Notes under the pieces: generated by a model
What the model was told of the DNA's origin: nothing
What the model saw: only the letters and a program-made list of their open reading frames with translations
Databases searched by the model: none
Part shown: in pieces, positions 38,772-50,755 of the stretch
Layout of the letters: the number at the start of each line of letters is the position of its first letter
Position numbering within the stretch: the stretch's first letter is position 1
Translations under genes and position numbers: made by a program
Assembly (NCBI GenBank): GCA_033675545.1
Contig: JAWDGP010003373.1
Location: 1 to 64,000, forward strand
Direction: 5' to 3'
DNA from: Elysia crispata
Taxonomy: Eukaryota; Mollusca; Gastropoda; Plakobranchidae
Length of the DNA: 64,000 bases

Positions 38772-38920
38772 TCTTTATACACAATGATCCATGGTACCCT
38801 GGGTCACAGCCCATGTCACAAGTACCGTTCATGTGATGACAGGGATTTTTATCTCCAGCACAGTGGTCACTACAGGTCTCTCCTTACATTCCTTCCGCCA
38901 AACTGACCAGTTTCTACATT
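38772..38920 (-). pseudogene. Exon Z copy 3, frameshifted
   Basis: It aligns to intact Z exons but carries several small insertions totalling 5 nt near its 5' end, which shift the frame and lead to an in-frame TGA. Splice sites are largely retained (donor A|GTAAGT; the acceptor region reads TTTCAACAG), so inclusion would truncate the protein. Skipping keeps phase 1. Confidence 0.85.
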
Positions 38921-39217
38921 CTGTTGAAATATACGTAATTTTACAGCAAGATTTTACCACAAATTGATGCTTTTCTTGAATGAAAAACGTCTTAGAAGAA
39001 GTGCAGAATTGTAAAAATAAAATATAGGAGATAGAAAGTATAAAAATTAACGAAAAACAAACAACCAAAGAAAGATGTAACAATGAATAATCATATAATA
39101 CTTTATTTATTCTTGCCTATGAAAGCCAGAGATTTACACGTTTTTGCTTTATTAGATCATAGGAAAATTAAAATTTGATGTTTTCAAAAACACTATTATG
39201 CTTCGATTTACAAAAAC

Positions 39218-39358
39218 CCTGAGATATTTCACAGAAGTTTCCAGTCCTGCTTTCTACACAGCCCTCACATTGCCCTGTCTGGTGATGACACTTTCGATTC
39301 ATGCAGTGGACACTGCAAGTCTGGTTGCAGCCAGCACCAAACTTAGTCGTGCTACATG
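39218..39358 (-). CDS. Exon X copy 2: EGF-like domain, all cysteines present
   Basis: The exon is 141 bp, phase 1 to 1. It reads CSTTKFGAGCNQTC, SVHCMNRKC, CHHQTGQC and CVESRTGNFC. Unlike the other intact X copies, the fourth cysteine is present, so this looks closest to the ancestral form. It has the same two possible donors. Confidence 0.82.
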
Positions 39359-39480
39359 CTGGGGTAATATAAATGGTTTATATAAGACGAGCATGTTTGA
39401 AATAAAGACTGCGAGAAGTATGATTATTACTTGTTGATTTCACCATGGTTGCACTTAAAAACATTGCACAATAACCAGTT

Positions 39481-39549
39481 GTTATTGTTGCTTTTGTCAG
39501 AAAATTAATATTATCATTTTAACAACTTTTTATAGCATGAATGGGATCT
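39481..39549. repeat. 69-nt inverted segment within the array
   Basis: Reading GTTATTGTTGCTTTTGTCAG to ATGAATGGGATCT, it is the reverse complement of 35034 to 35102 with about one mismatch. It sits exactly where the (ACT)n tract would be expected, and the sequence resumes at the conserved intron block. Confidence 0.88.
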
Positions 39550-40234
39550 ACGAAATTCAGACCTGCAAATACTCCTAATGATGCATATTAAATGTACGGG
39601 AAAAAAGCAAGCATCAACAAGCCTATGCTATAGTAATTGTGAACTGCATTTTGTGAAATCTTAAAATCGAAAAAAATCTTGATTGGGGTTAAAGAACTGT
39701 TAAAATATTCAATTATGACATCCTCGGCTGAATCACATCTCCTCAATATTAATATCAAGGTGATCTTGATATACACATTTATCTATGCAGGAGAGAAAAT
39801 TTTCAAAATTTGGTAATTTTTTTTTATATGTGAAATTGAAACGTTTGTGAAGACATTTTTTTATAATCTTACACTCTATTTTAGGAATGTTTTCAGTAAA
39901 GAACTAATCTACAAGCAAAGAATTGATTGAGCTTAACCAGCTTTTTATCTTGGCTGTGTTTTTAGATGAAAAAGTAGTGAGATTGAGCTTTTCTTGAAAG
40001 AAACACGTCTTAGAAGAAGTGCAGAATTGTAAAAATAAAATATAGGAGATAAAAAGTATAAAAAGTAACGAAAAATAAACAACCAAAAAAAGATGTAACA
40101 GTGAATAATCATTTAATACTTTATTTATTCTTGCCTATGAAAGCTAGAGATTTACACGTTTTTGCTTTATTAGATCATAGGAAAATTAAAATTTGATGTT
40201 TCAAAAACACTATTATGCTTCGATTTACAAAAAC

Positions 40235-40375
40235 CCTGAGCTGTTTCACAGAAGTTTCCAGTCCTGCTTTCTACACAGCCCTCACATTGCCCTGTCTTGT
40301 GATGACACTTTCGATTCATGTAGTGGTCACTGCAAGTCTCGTTGCAGACAGCACCAAACTTTCTCATGTTACATG
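40235..40375 (-). CDS. Exon X copy 1: EGF-like domain lacking one cysteine
   Basis: The exon is 141 bp, phase 1 to 1. It starts CNMRKFGAVCNETC, then DHYMNRKC, CHHKTGQC, CVESRTGNFC. The fourth cysteine is tyrosine as in the 36.98 kb copy, showing that these two derive from one modified parent. It has the same two possible donors. Confidence 0.77.
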
Positions 40376-40976
40376 CTGGGGTAATATGAATGGTTTTATA
40401 AGATGAGCATGTTTCAAATAAAGACTACGAAAAGTGTGATGACCTTTTTGGCTTTTGACAAAAATGCTTGGTAGGTAAGGGAAATTTGTCTAAACAGACT
40501 GGGATGGTCAAAAGTGATGGAGTGATAAGGGCTACATAACACTACGCAGAAACACCTGTGAATTGCATGCTTTCCATTTCAAAGGACAGACAAAGGAATG
40601 TGATAATCTTGAGATAAAAGCAGCTATATGCATGCATTTTGATAGACGTGATGATTTTACTTAAGCAAAACAAATTTTAAGAAGTTTTCTCAGTAGCAAG
40701 ACATCCAGAGTATTTTCTAAAGCGGTAATAATCTCTGATTTCCTCTATGCTGTTGTGGCAGTTTTCCTGAAGCTGTTCATATCTGTTTTTTCTTGTGTAC
40801 TTTGCATCCATCATATTGTATGTGAATCATAATATACAATTCATAAAGTCAGACAGGTATATAATGTATTGACATAATGATCAACTGTACACATACAGTT
40901 AACTTGATCACACATCGATCTATTGAGTCAGAGACATAGACAATGGACAAAACACAATAGTGACTTATAAGCCTAC

Positions 40977-41111
40977 CTTGGTCACATAAGTCACCCCAAT
41001 AACCAGGTGGGCACTCTAAACACAGTCCAGTCACATGATTACACTTGCCATCCTGACAACTGGTACTGCAGGTTAGGGCACAATCTTGACCATACATTGT
41101 AGTTTTACATT
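40977..41111 (-). CDS. Exon Y copy 1: EGF-like domain
   Basis: The exon is 135 bp, phase 1 to 1, with acceptor CTAATTGTTAG and donor G|GTAGGC. All eight cysteines are present and it ends CPPGYWGDLCDQ. Nearly identical to the 37.72 kb copy, including several hundred bases of flanking intron. Confidence 0.9.
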
Positions 41112-41340
41112 CTAACAATTAGTGGTCGAGGGAGGTGTGGGGTAGGGGTGGGTACGGATGAAAAGAAACGTGTTGAGGATAAAAAAAAAGCAATTATTGC
41201 ATAAGGTAATGCCTGCTTCAAAATGCAGGTACTACTTGTTGATTTTCACCATAGTTGCATTTAAAAACAATGCACAATAACCAGTTTGCTACTGTCGTAA
41301 AAACTTTGATTAATCATGCAGATTACATTCATACTATAAA

Positions 41341-41640
<300 letters not shown>

Positions 41641-41871
41641 AAATGTAGTTGTACTTTAACACCATCATCTGTAGAGATCCCTGTACAGATAGTGAAAATA
41701 GTAATTATGATTGGGTTGATCAAGAGACTGAAGACGTAAGAGGATAGGACGATAAGAGGGAAAAGTAGAGTTCGAGAAAATAAAAGCGGCATGAACGATT
41801 AGCAATACGTACAAAAAAAATTATAGGTGTCAGTTATTATTCACCTCTCGTATCCCACCCATTAAACTTAC

Positions 41872-42015
41872 TCTTTATACACAATGATCCATGATACCCT
41901 GGCTCACAGCCCATGTCACAAGTACCGTTCATGTGATGACAGGAATTTTTATCTCCAGCACAGTGGTCACTACAGGTCTCCTTACACCCTTCGCCAAACT
42001 GACCAGTTTCACATT
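41872..42015 (-). CDS. Exon Z copy 2: EGF-like domain
   Basis: The exon is 144 bp, phase 1 to 1, with donor A|GTAAGT. Eight cysteines are intact: CETGQFGEGCKETC, CAGDKNSC, CHHMNGTC, CEPGYHGSLC. Confidence 0.91.
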
Positions 42016-42786
42016 CTGGTGAAATATATGCAATTTTATAGCATCATCAGCTTTGTGAAGTGTAAACAGTTAGTCAGAAAATTTTTTTGGAATTTTAGCA
42101 TATTTCTACGAAATTCAGAGCTGCAAATACTCCTAATGATGCATATTAAATGTACGGGAAAAAAGCAAGCATCAACAAGCCTATTCTATAGTAATTGTGA
42201 ACTGCATTTTGTGAAATCTTAAAATCGAAAAAAATCTTGATTGGGGTTAAAGAACTGTTAAAATATTCAATTATGACATCCTCGGCTGAATCACATCTCC
42301 TCAATATTAATATCAAGGTGATCTTGATATACACATTTATCTATGCAGGAGAGAAAATTTTCAAAATTTGGTAAGTTTTTTTTATATGTGAAATTGAAAC
42401 ATTTGTGAAGACATTTTTTTATAATCTTACACTCTATTTTAGGAAGGTTTTCAGTAAAGAACTAATCTACAAGCAAAGAATTGATTGAGCTTAACCAGCT
42501 TTTTATCTTGGCTGTGTTTTTAGATGAAAAAGTAGTGAAATTGAGCTTTTCTTGAAAGAAAAACGTCTTAGAAGAAGTGCAGAATTGTAAAAATAAAATA
42601 TAGGAGATAGAAAGTATAAAAATTAACGAAAAATAAACAACAAAGAAAGATGTAACAATGAATAATCATATAATACTTTATTTATTCTTGCCTATGAAAG
42701 CCAGAGATTTAGAAGTTTTTGCTTTATTAGATCATAGGAAAATTAAAATTTGATGTTTTCAAAAACACTATTATGCTTCGATTTAC

Positions 42787-42876
42787 ACAGTCCAGTCACA
42801 TGATTACACTTGCCATCCTGACAACTGGTACTGCAGGTTAGGGCACAATCTTGACCATACAGTGTAGTTTTACATT
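42787..42876 (-). pseudogene. X/Y fusion exon (truncated Y)
   Basis: The 5' two-thirds are exon Y (acceptor CTAATTGTTAG, then CKTTLYGQDCALTC and CQDGKC). After the ACTGGACTGT codons the sequence jumps into the flank downstream of exon X. The exon X donor GTAAAT lies exactly at the junction, in phase 1, so a 90-bp exon could still be spliced, but it would lack the last cysteines. If spliced to a following exon beginning AA it makes a TAA stop. Confidence 0.8.
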
Positions 42877-43106
42877 CTAACAATTAGTGGTCGAGGGAGG
42901 TGTTGGGTAGGGGTGGGTACGGATGAAAAGAAACGTGTTGAGGATAAAAAAAAGCAATTATTGCATAAGGTAATGCCTGCTTCAAAATGCAGGTACTACT
43001 TGTTGATTTTCACCATAGTTGCATTTAAAAACAATGCACAATAACCAGTTTGCTACTGTCGTAAAAAAGTTTGATTAATCATGCAGATTACATTCATACT
43101 ATAAAA

Positions 43107-43415
<309 letters not shown>

Positions 43416-43651
43416 AATGTAGTTGTACTTTAACACCATCATCTGTAGAGATCCCTGTACAGATAGTGAAAATAGTAATTATGATTGGGTTGATCAGGAG
43501 AAATCACCGAAGACGTAAGAGGATAGGGCGATAAGAGAGAAAAGTAGAGTTCGAGAAAATAAAAGCGGCATGAACGATTAGCAATACGTACAAAAAAAGG
43601 TTATAGGTGTTAGTTATTATTCACCTCTCGCATCCCACCCATTAAACTTAC

Positions 43652-43795
43652 TCTTTATACACAATGATCCATGATACCCTGGCTCACAGCCCATGTCACA
43701 AGTGCCGTTCATGTGATGACAGGGATTTTTATCTCCAGCACAGTGGTCACTACAGGTCTTTTTACACCCTTCGCCAAACTGACCAGTTTCACATT
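43652..43795 (-). CDS. Exon Z copy 1: EGF-like domain
   Basis: The exon is 144 bp, phase 1 to 1, with acceptor ending CACCAG and donor A|GTAAGT. It reads CETGQFGEGCKKTC, CAGDKNPC, CHHMNGTC, CEPGYHGSLC. It is the first (5'-most) member of the amplified block; the exons to its right are single-copy, apart from the inverted relics. Confidence 0.92.
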
Positions 43796-44837
43796 CTGGT
43801 GAAATATATGCAATTTTATAGCATCATCAGCTTTGTGAAGTGTAAACAGTTAGTCAGAAAATTTTTTTTGGAATTTTAGCATTCAGAGCTGCAATACTCC
43901 TAATGATGCATATTAGATGTATGGAAAAGAATCAAGCATCAACAGCAAAGGTATATCGGGTGAAAATTGTTAAGGCTAACCACAAGAGGGGATTAATTAA
44001 AGGGACAGAAACATAATATCTAGACAAATTTATATAAAAGCAAATTTCGACCTGTAAAGCCACTCTGGTATGCTTAACTGTCTGAACCAAACATTGGATC
44101 AGGGATTTCACATTACCAGAGAATGGTTAAAAGGAAAGTTTTCTTGTATAAAATTAATGAGGTCTCAAGACTGCCTCTTTTGGTTATAGTTCTCACTGGC
44201 AATAAAAAAAGGCATTGAAAAGCCATTTCATAATAGGGTAATTTCCAAATATGATATTATTATTGTTAATATTGCAATTCACTACTGCAGCAGCTAGTCT
44301 TTGCTGCTCTGCAAGATGAAACAATGGAATATTAAAAATTCTGTTTTACCTTTAGTCTCATAAGTATAGGACTGTCTTTTTTCTACTGTAAAGAAAATTA
44401 AATGTATTTTTATTCCAGCTAGAACTGATATCAGGTTGGGTAATCACACAATTCTGGATTTAAAAAAATTCCTTCATCAGTGAAAATGTATGTCATGAAC
44501 ATTAGGAAACATTAATGGAGAACGTTAGTGTAGAGATGACAATTTATTAAAACAGTTAGCTTTTCCTCTGACATTCTTATAAAAATGATACTCAGAAGAA
44601 AATCAGCATCTCATTATTTCTACATAAATGTATCCAAAGTTTGTGTGCAAAAGTCATCGAATTAAATGCTGTATGATTTTTTCTTTCCACCACGCTCTGA
44701 AAATCTAAAATGTCAGAAATTGTAAAGAAATGGGCTTTGAACAGATCAAAAGATGACATAAAATCTTTCTAATTCCTCCCCCTCTCATCCTAACCCTCCT
44801 TTGCACACTTATTCATCTGGGAAAATCAAGAACGTAC

Positions 44838-44978
44838 CCAACTCACACCTTGTACCCCTATAGCCTGGACTACACACATCGCATGTTCCGTCCACATGAT
44901 GACATGCATGGTCTGGTCCAAAACAATAATTGCTGCAGTATCTCGAACACCTGAGTCCATATCTCCCTGTTGGACATT
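44838..44978 (-). CDS. Gene B EGF exon (single-copy region)
   Basis: The exon is 141 bp, phase 1 to 1, with acceptor CACTCCACCAG and donor G|GTACGT. It reads CPTGRYGLRCSRYC, CFGPDHAC, CHHVDGTC, CSPGYRGTRC. Its first part is copied in inverted orientation at 22.40 kb. Confidence 0.91.
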
Positions 44979-45398
44979 CTGGTGGAGTGTGCAAAGATTG
45001 ATCAGATTTGTACTCTGTTTGCATAACATCTATTATAAGTATGACCCTTGGTGAAAGTATGCCATTTTAAAGAAAAAGACATAAAGAACAGATAAAAATT
45101 CCTAGAACTTGAGAGTTACCCCAGAATATCCAGTACTTTCAACCCCTATCCGAAAACAAGGCCTCATATTGATGGATTGACAGATAAATAATAAAAAGAG
45201 CAGCTGCACTATATCGTCAAAAACTTAGATAAAACATAAAAAAAGTTCTACAAGTTTTGAAAAAAGTAAAATAAAACAAAAAATAAAAAAAGACACAGAT
45301 CTAGGAAAGTTGTTAGAGAAGGTAGAAGCAATATAAGGGAAAAATTGTGTAATAAGAGACTCAATAATCAATGAGCAGCAAAGAAGTAATGAAAGAAA

Positions 45399-45443
45399 TT
45401 TTACAATCTATGGTCCCTGATTCAGGGACCACAGATTGTAAAA
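45399..45443. repeat. Near-perfect palindrome in gene B intron
   Basis: Two 22-nt arms (TTTTACAATCTATGGTCCCT...) around a single central base, with one mismatch. It would fold into a hairpin almost without a loop. Confidence 0.92.
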
Positions 45444-47044
45444 GCTAAAAGCCAAAGAAGATTGCTCTTTACGTGACGGAGGAGGAGGAGGATGAGGAGA
45501 AGAAGAAGGAAAAACAGAAAAGAAGAGCAAAAGTTAAAAAAAATAATAATAGGAAGGAGAAGAGAAAAAAGTTCTTCCCTACTGTATTCCAATGCATAAC
45601 CAAAACCTCATCATACAATTTTATCAGATGCAAGCTGTATACTAACCTTTTGTAACACAATTTACTGTGTATGCTGCCTCAATAGAACTTATCAAAGTAA
45701 AAAAAAAATTGAGAAAATTTAAAAAAATTAAATGTAAAAAAGAAATCTATGAGTACACCTAAACATAATGATAACTCTTAATAAAGCATAATTTATTTTC
45801 AGTTCATGAATTTCTTTCAATCTTCAATCAAGAAAAATATCAAATCTTATTCTATTGCATACCCACAATATTAATATCAAGATGATTCTTATGTACACAT
45901 TTACCCATTTGGCAGAGCAAAATTTCAACATTTGTGCATAAATTTGATTTGCTAATCTTTTTACACTTAATGTTTGGATTATTTTCAACAAAGCAGTAAC
46001 TTATAATCAACTCGGGTCATCTTTGATTAAAAAAAAATAGATTTAAAACTCCCTCCTACCAAAAAAACAAAACAAAAACAAGAAAGCAGCCTCCCCTCCC
46101 CCATGAAAAAACCCCAAAAAAAACAAAGGCAAAAAAATATCAAACCATAGGTTAACTTCAATAGTTTCATATCTAATAATACACTTTCCATTGGGTTATT
46201 AAAAGATAAAAAAAAGAATATACAGTGACAAAAAATAAGTAATAATGACGATGGTTATAATGATTTACACAATGGTGACAATGTTGATCATTATGATTAT
46301 TTTATGGTAACGTTGATGCAGGTGAAGATGATAATGATGATGATGATAATGATGTTTGTGTTGACTGTACAGATTTGGTAATCTGTTTGTCTCTGTTTGT
46401 CTAGGGGTATGAAATATACACAGCCAATCACATAACTCGTCAGTAGAAGATACCGCTGAAGTCCTTTTTAGCAATTACAAACTGTTTAACCCAAACATTT
46501 AAATTCAAGACTGTTTACTTGACTCGAGATTGTCACATAAACAAAAGCGTGATTGACCACTGAGTGACTGTTATCAGAAAGTTTTGACTCTTATTTATAC
46601 CAAACCTTATTGATTTATCTAGAAGAAAAAATTATGTAATTCATACGAGTAAAAATTTTTCTGTCAATGCAATGTGTTGCAACCGAACAGAACAAAGGGA
46701 GTCACATAGAAAATTATTGATACCGTCATGCATAGTATGTTATTTATACCATCCAATCAAAATCAGATTAACAAAGAGTAGTCAAATGATCATTTTGATA
46801 GGGATAAGTGGAAAATCCAAGAAGAATCTAGACCACAAAAGGACAAGGATACTTTTCTCACAATGTAAACTTTGTTCAGTAGACAAGACTATGTTCTTAG
46901 GCTTCAAACAAAAACATTACACAACTAAATAAAGCAATATCAAAACAGATCTAAGCAGATCCGTTACTCAAAAAACACATACCTAAACATTGCGAGGAAG
47001 TGAGTTAGATCCATAGATCAAATTACAACACACCGACTTACAAT

Positions 47045-47054
47045 GACAACGATA

Positions 47055-47092
<38 letters not shown>

Positions 47093-47094
47093 AA
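47045..47094. repeat. (GAT)n microsatellite
   Basis: GAT run just downstream (gene sense) of the exon at 47.24 kb. Confidence 0.93.
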
Positions 47095-47235
47095 TTAAGA
47101 TAAGTTTAATGTTAAGTAGCAATGAGAATAGACGTTCTGTCAAGTTACAATCATGAAAACAACGATCGTTTTTTACCCTGTGATGTTCCCACCAGGTACG
47201 AAATTGTTAAGTTGTGCCTTTGTGTGCGGACTCAC

Positions 47236-47379
47236 CTTGAGTACAAGAACTTTCCTTGTAACCTGGATCACAGCCCTGATCACACCTGCCACTGACATGA
47301 TGACAGGGGTTTCCATTACCAGCACAATGTTCACTGCATAATTCCTTACATCCATCACCATAATAACCAGTTGCACATT
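47236..47379 (-). CDS. Gene B EGF exon
   Basis: The exon is 144 bp, phase 1 to 1, with acceptor TTACATCACAG and donor G|GTGAGT. It reads CATGYYGDGCKELC, CAGNGNPC, CHHVSGRC, CDPGYKESSC. The usual second glycine of the GYxG motif is replaced. No counterpart was found in the inverted copy at 18.5 to 22.4 kb. Confidence 0.91.
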
Positions 47380-48002
47380 CTGTGATGTAAGAGAGTTATG
47401 AGTTGATCTATAGACCTAGTGGCAAGGAAAAATAAATATTTTTGGGAAAGATGGAGCAAATGGTTCATTTGAAAAGTTATTAACAAATAGATTTTGCTCA
47501 TGTAGTAGACTTAGGTATTAATTTTTTCAGCCAATATAGACAAGCAAAAATACATTATCACTTCGTGAACTTCAGTAATTTTCTCTGATACATTGGATAT
47601 GGCTGTAGTACCTGTAACTTATTAAAGCTCTCGTAAATTCTTACATCAGTAGCCAGCTTCAAGACCTAAAGCCAGGAACAAAGCCCTAATGAAAGTAAGT
47701 CTGAGGCATTCCCAAGTTAAAGCATGGCAAAATTTCAGATGGTTGTTACGGTCATTCTTGGCTGCCTTATTTAGTGCACTTTGAAATGATATTGTGAAAT
47801 TTTCTGACCAGTTCTCCACACTGCCGAAATTTTTACTGCCCACGGTTGCTGCCTGACTCACTTACCATAGAATTCGAACCCTATAACAAATAACTTTAAT
47901 GAATGTCAATATGACTTTCTTTCCTCATAGATATGAAAGCTGTTCATTGTCAATAAAAAGAGACAAATCTTTTTTAGAACATTAAGTGTTAAAGCCTCTT
48001 AC

Positions 48003-48146
48003 CCTGATCACACTTTGCCCCTATGTAACCTGTTTTACAACCCTCATCACAGGTTCCATTAACATGGTCACACGCCCTGTCTGAGCCAGCACAGTTTGTA
48101 CTGCAGTATGAGGAACATCTAGCGCCGTAACGTCCAGCACTGCACT
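48003..48146 (-). CDS. Gene B EGF exon
   Basis: The exon is 144 bp, phase 1 to 1, with acceptor CTTCTATTAG and donor G|GTAAGA. It reads CSAGRYGARCSSYC, CAGSDRAC, CDHVNGTC, CKTGYIGAKC. It is the parent of the dead plus-strand exon at 20.1 kb. Confidence 0.91.
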
Positions 48147-49779
48147 CTAATAGAAGATCAAACATTTAAGTTCACATAAGAAGTATATAAATAAAACCAT
48201 AGCATTTATGCATTAACCATAAATAAGCTTTGAATTAGTAACATTGGTAGGACCAATCAAACATTTAAGTTAACTCAAGCTGTGTATAAATCAAAATTAA
48301 AGAATCTGGGTACTTAAAAGAGATAATGAAAAGTTGTCTACACCAAAACTACCCAACACAGTTTTTAAGGAAAAATCACTTGAACTTATACTCAGGAGTA
48401 ATAATCCTGCCGATACCCATTTCCTTCTCACGTCACCCCCCCAAAAAAAAAACAAAAACAAAAACAAACAAAAACAAAACAAAACACACAAAAAAAACGA
48501 AAAAAAACTTTTAACGAGAGAAAACATGAATACATAAAAATCGTCATTTCGGTTTAATTAATAAAAGTTTAAATGAGACCTTACGAGAAGCATTTATAAA
48601 TTCATTTTATACTCAGCTCTATTTTCCTTAGTTTCTTTGTTCAGTAAATTATTGGTTCCAAAGAGTTGGCACCAAATGAAAAAGCACAATGTTTCCACAA
48701 TTTGGTCTAACTTGGAGTATAACCCACACAATCATCTTTAGCCCCAATGGAAATATGAAAGAGATAGCTATTTATTCAGTTTTCTTGCCACGAAGTGGCA
48801 TTGGTTAAAAAACATACAGACATTCGAAATAGAACTGACATATTTTCTGTTGTAACCTATCGTTTACCACCTGGACTTGCTATTATAATAAAGTTTGGTT
48901 CCTATAAAAGTTTGCAAACTCTCCTAAAACTAAATTGCTGGTTGCATCTCATATCTTTTATACAAGGGCAGCAAATTTTAATTCCTTTTTAATGAAGACC
49001 CTCGATTCCCCTCCCTTAAAACGAGGAAGAAAATTGAAAGAGAACCACACAAATCGTAAAGTCACATACTAGGGAGGTAGAGGGTTTGAAGGTGTTCATA
49101 AAAAACAACCAATATTTGCTGGGTATGCATAAAAGATATGTAATATAATCAGCAATTCAGGTTTCGGAGGGTTTGCAAACCTTTGTAGGGACTCTTTCAG
49201 TTAGGAAAATTACATGTTATTCCTATATGTAATGGTAATTACTTAAAATAACCGGTAAAAATATAAAACGACCCCAAAAAAAATGCAAATAAATTATTAA
49301 AAAGATGAATGACTAGAAAAGAAACAAGGCATACTTTTACAAAACAAAACTTAAGATAAGGTAAACGAAAAAAGCGTTAATCTAAAATTATCAGCTTTTA
49401 TTGCGAATATTGCAAAACTTATACTCCAATTTGCAACAGGAATAAAATAAATTATACTATACTGGTAGTTTACTTAACACATACAGACAGAAATTATGAT
49501 AGGTAGATTGAATAGATAGTAAGAATATAATTTGTTAAATAAATGGATGAAACAATTGACATACATGACAGATAGATAGATAGATTGATATAAACATTGA
49601 CATTGGTGGCTAAAAAATAGACACATTGACAGAAAGATAGACATTAGTGGATAGAAATATATAGATCAATTTAAAAATAGATAGTCTAGATAAAGAAATG
49701 ATAGATACATAGACAGATAGATAGATTCGTAAATAGTTAAATTTACAGTGTGTAGACTCTTGTTAAAAACTGAACACTG

Positions 49780-50755
49780 TCAACGCCAGATACTACAGAG
49801 GAAGTGATTTTTCTGGGATTTTATCTCGGTGGCGGGTAAATTACTTATGCAACAGCAACATAGGCCAAATCAGATTGAGAAAATTATTTCCCTTGCAAGT
49901 TTGTTTGCTTTTGCTCTAATAACGGGGTCATATAATAAAATAAAGCAACATTTCTTTTCAACACTACTTTTTCTTGTTCAAACTACATGGAGTTATATGA
50001 ATTTGTGAGAAAGGCTTTCTGCAGAAAACACTGAACATAGATTGAATTTTTACTCAATAAAGAATGTGTAGTTTTTCGCTAATTTTGAATAAAAAAATTC
50101 TTCCCCTAAAGAGGCAAGGTTTCAAAGCAAAGAAGATATTAAAACTCTTTTCTCAACTTTTTTTTAAATAGACTAGTAATACAAAAATAATGTGGGAATT
50201 ACATGTGTTCATTAAAAAGGAAACAACTAGTCAAACTAGTGATTAAAAAAAACTGTATTGAAAGCAGCACATTTTTGAGAAACAAATCATTATAAATTTT
50301 CATGAAATGCTGTCTTCATTGGAAGAGAAATCAACAAAATACCTGCAATTTTAGTGGTCTTGAGTGTTGGGATAAAGTTAAATTTTTCAAATAATAAAAT
50401 TAGACGGATTTGAGACAAAGAAAGCATTTCAACAGGTGCTTCCGTTCTAAAAATATTAGTTAGCCCTGTGTTAATGTGTTATGTTTTTAGATTTGTGTGT
50501 AAAACATGACTTTGCAGAATAATGATTATGATTCACACAGAACTTGAATATAAACGGACAAGACCGTTGAAAACTCAAAACGATCTTCCAATATCATCCA
50601 CTTTTAATAGTGAGACGTTCCTCTCATACAGACTTGCCAGATTGGCATTTGGAAACAAAAGAACATCTCCGCCCACAAAAAAGGTTGTTCCATTAAATAA
50701 AGAATAGAAATCAATTAATAATCAAAAAGAGTGTGGGCATGTCAAGTCTTAATGA
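49780..50755. other. Gene B intron, nothing recognised
   Basis: AT-rich sequence between the GATA-rich end of the duplicated arm and the Gypsy fragment. No exon or repeat that I can name. Confidence 0.5.

Noticed and set aside
36958-40406. Plus-strand frames reading MLRFTKTLRCFTEVSSP and similar, repeated several times
   Set aside because: Antisense shadows of exon X; the minus-strand reading has the EGF cysteines and splice sites.
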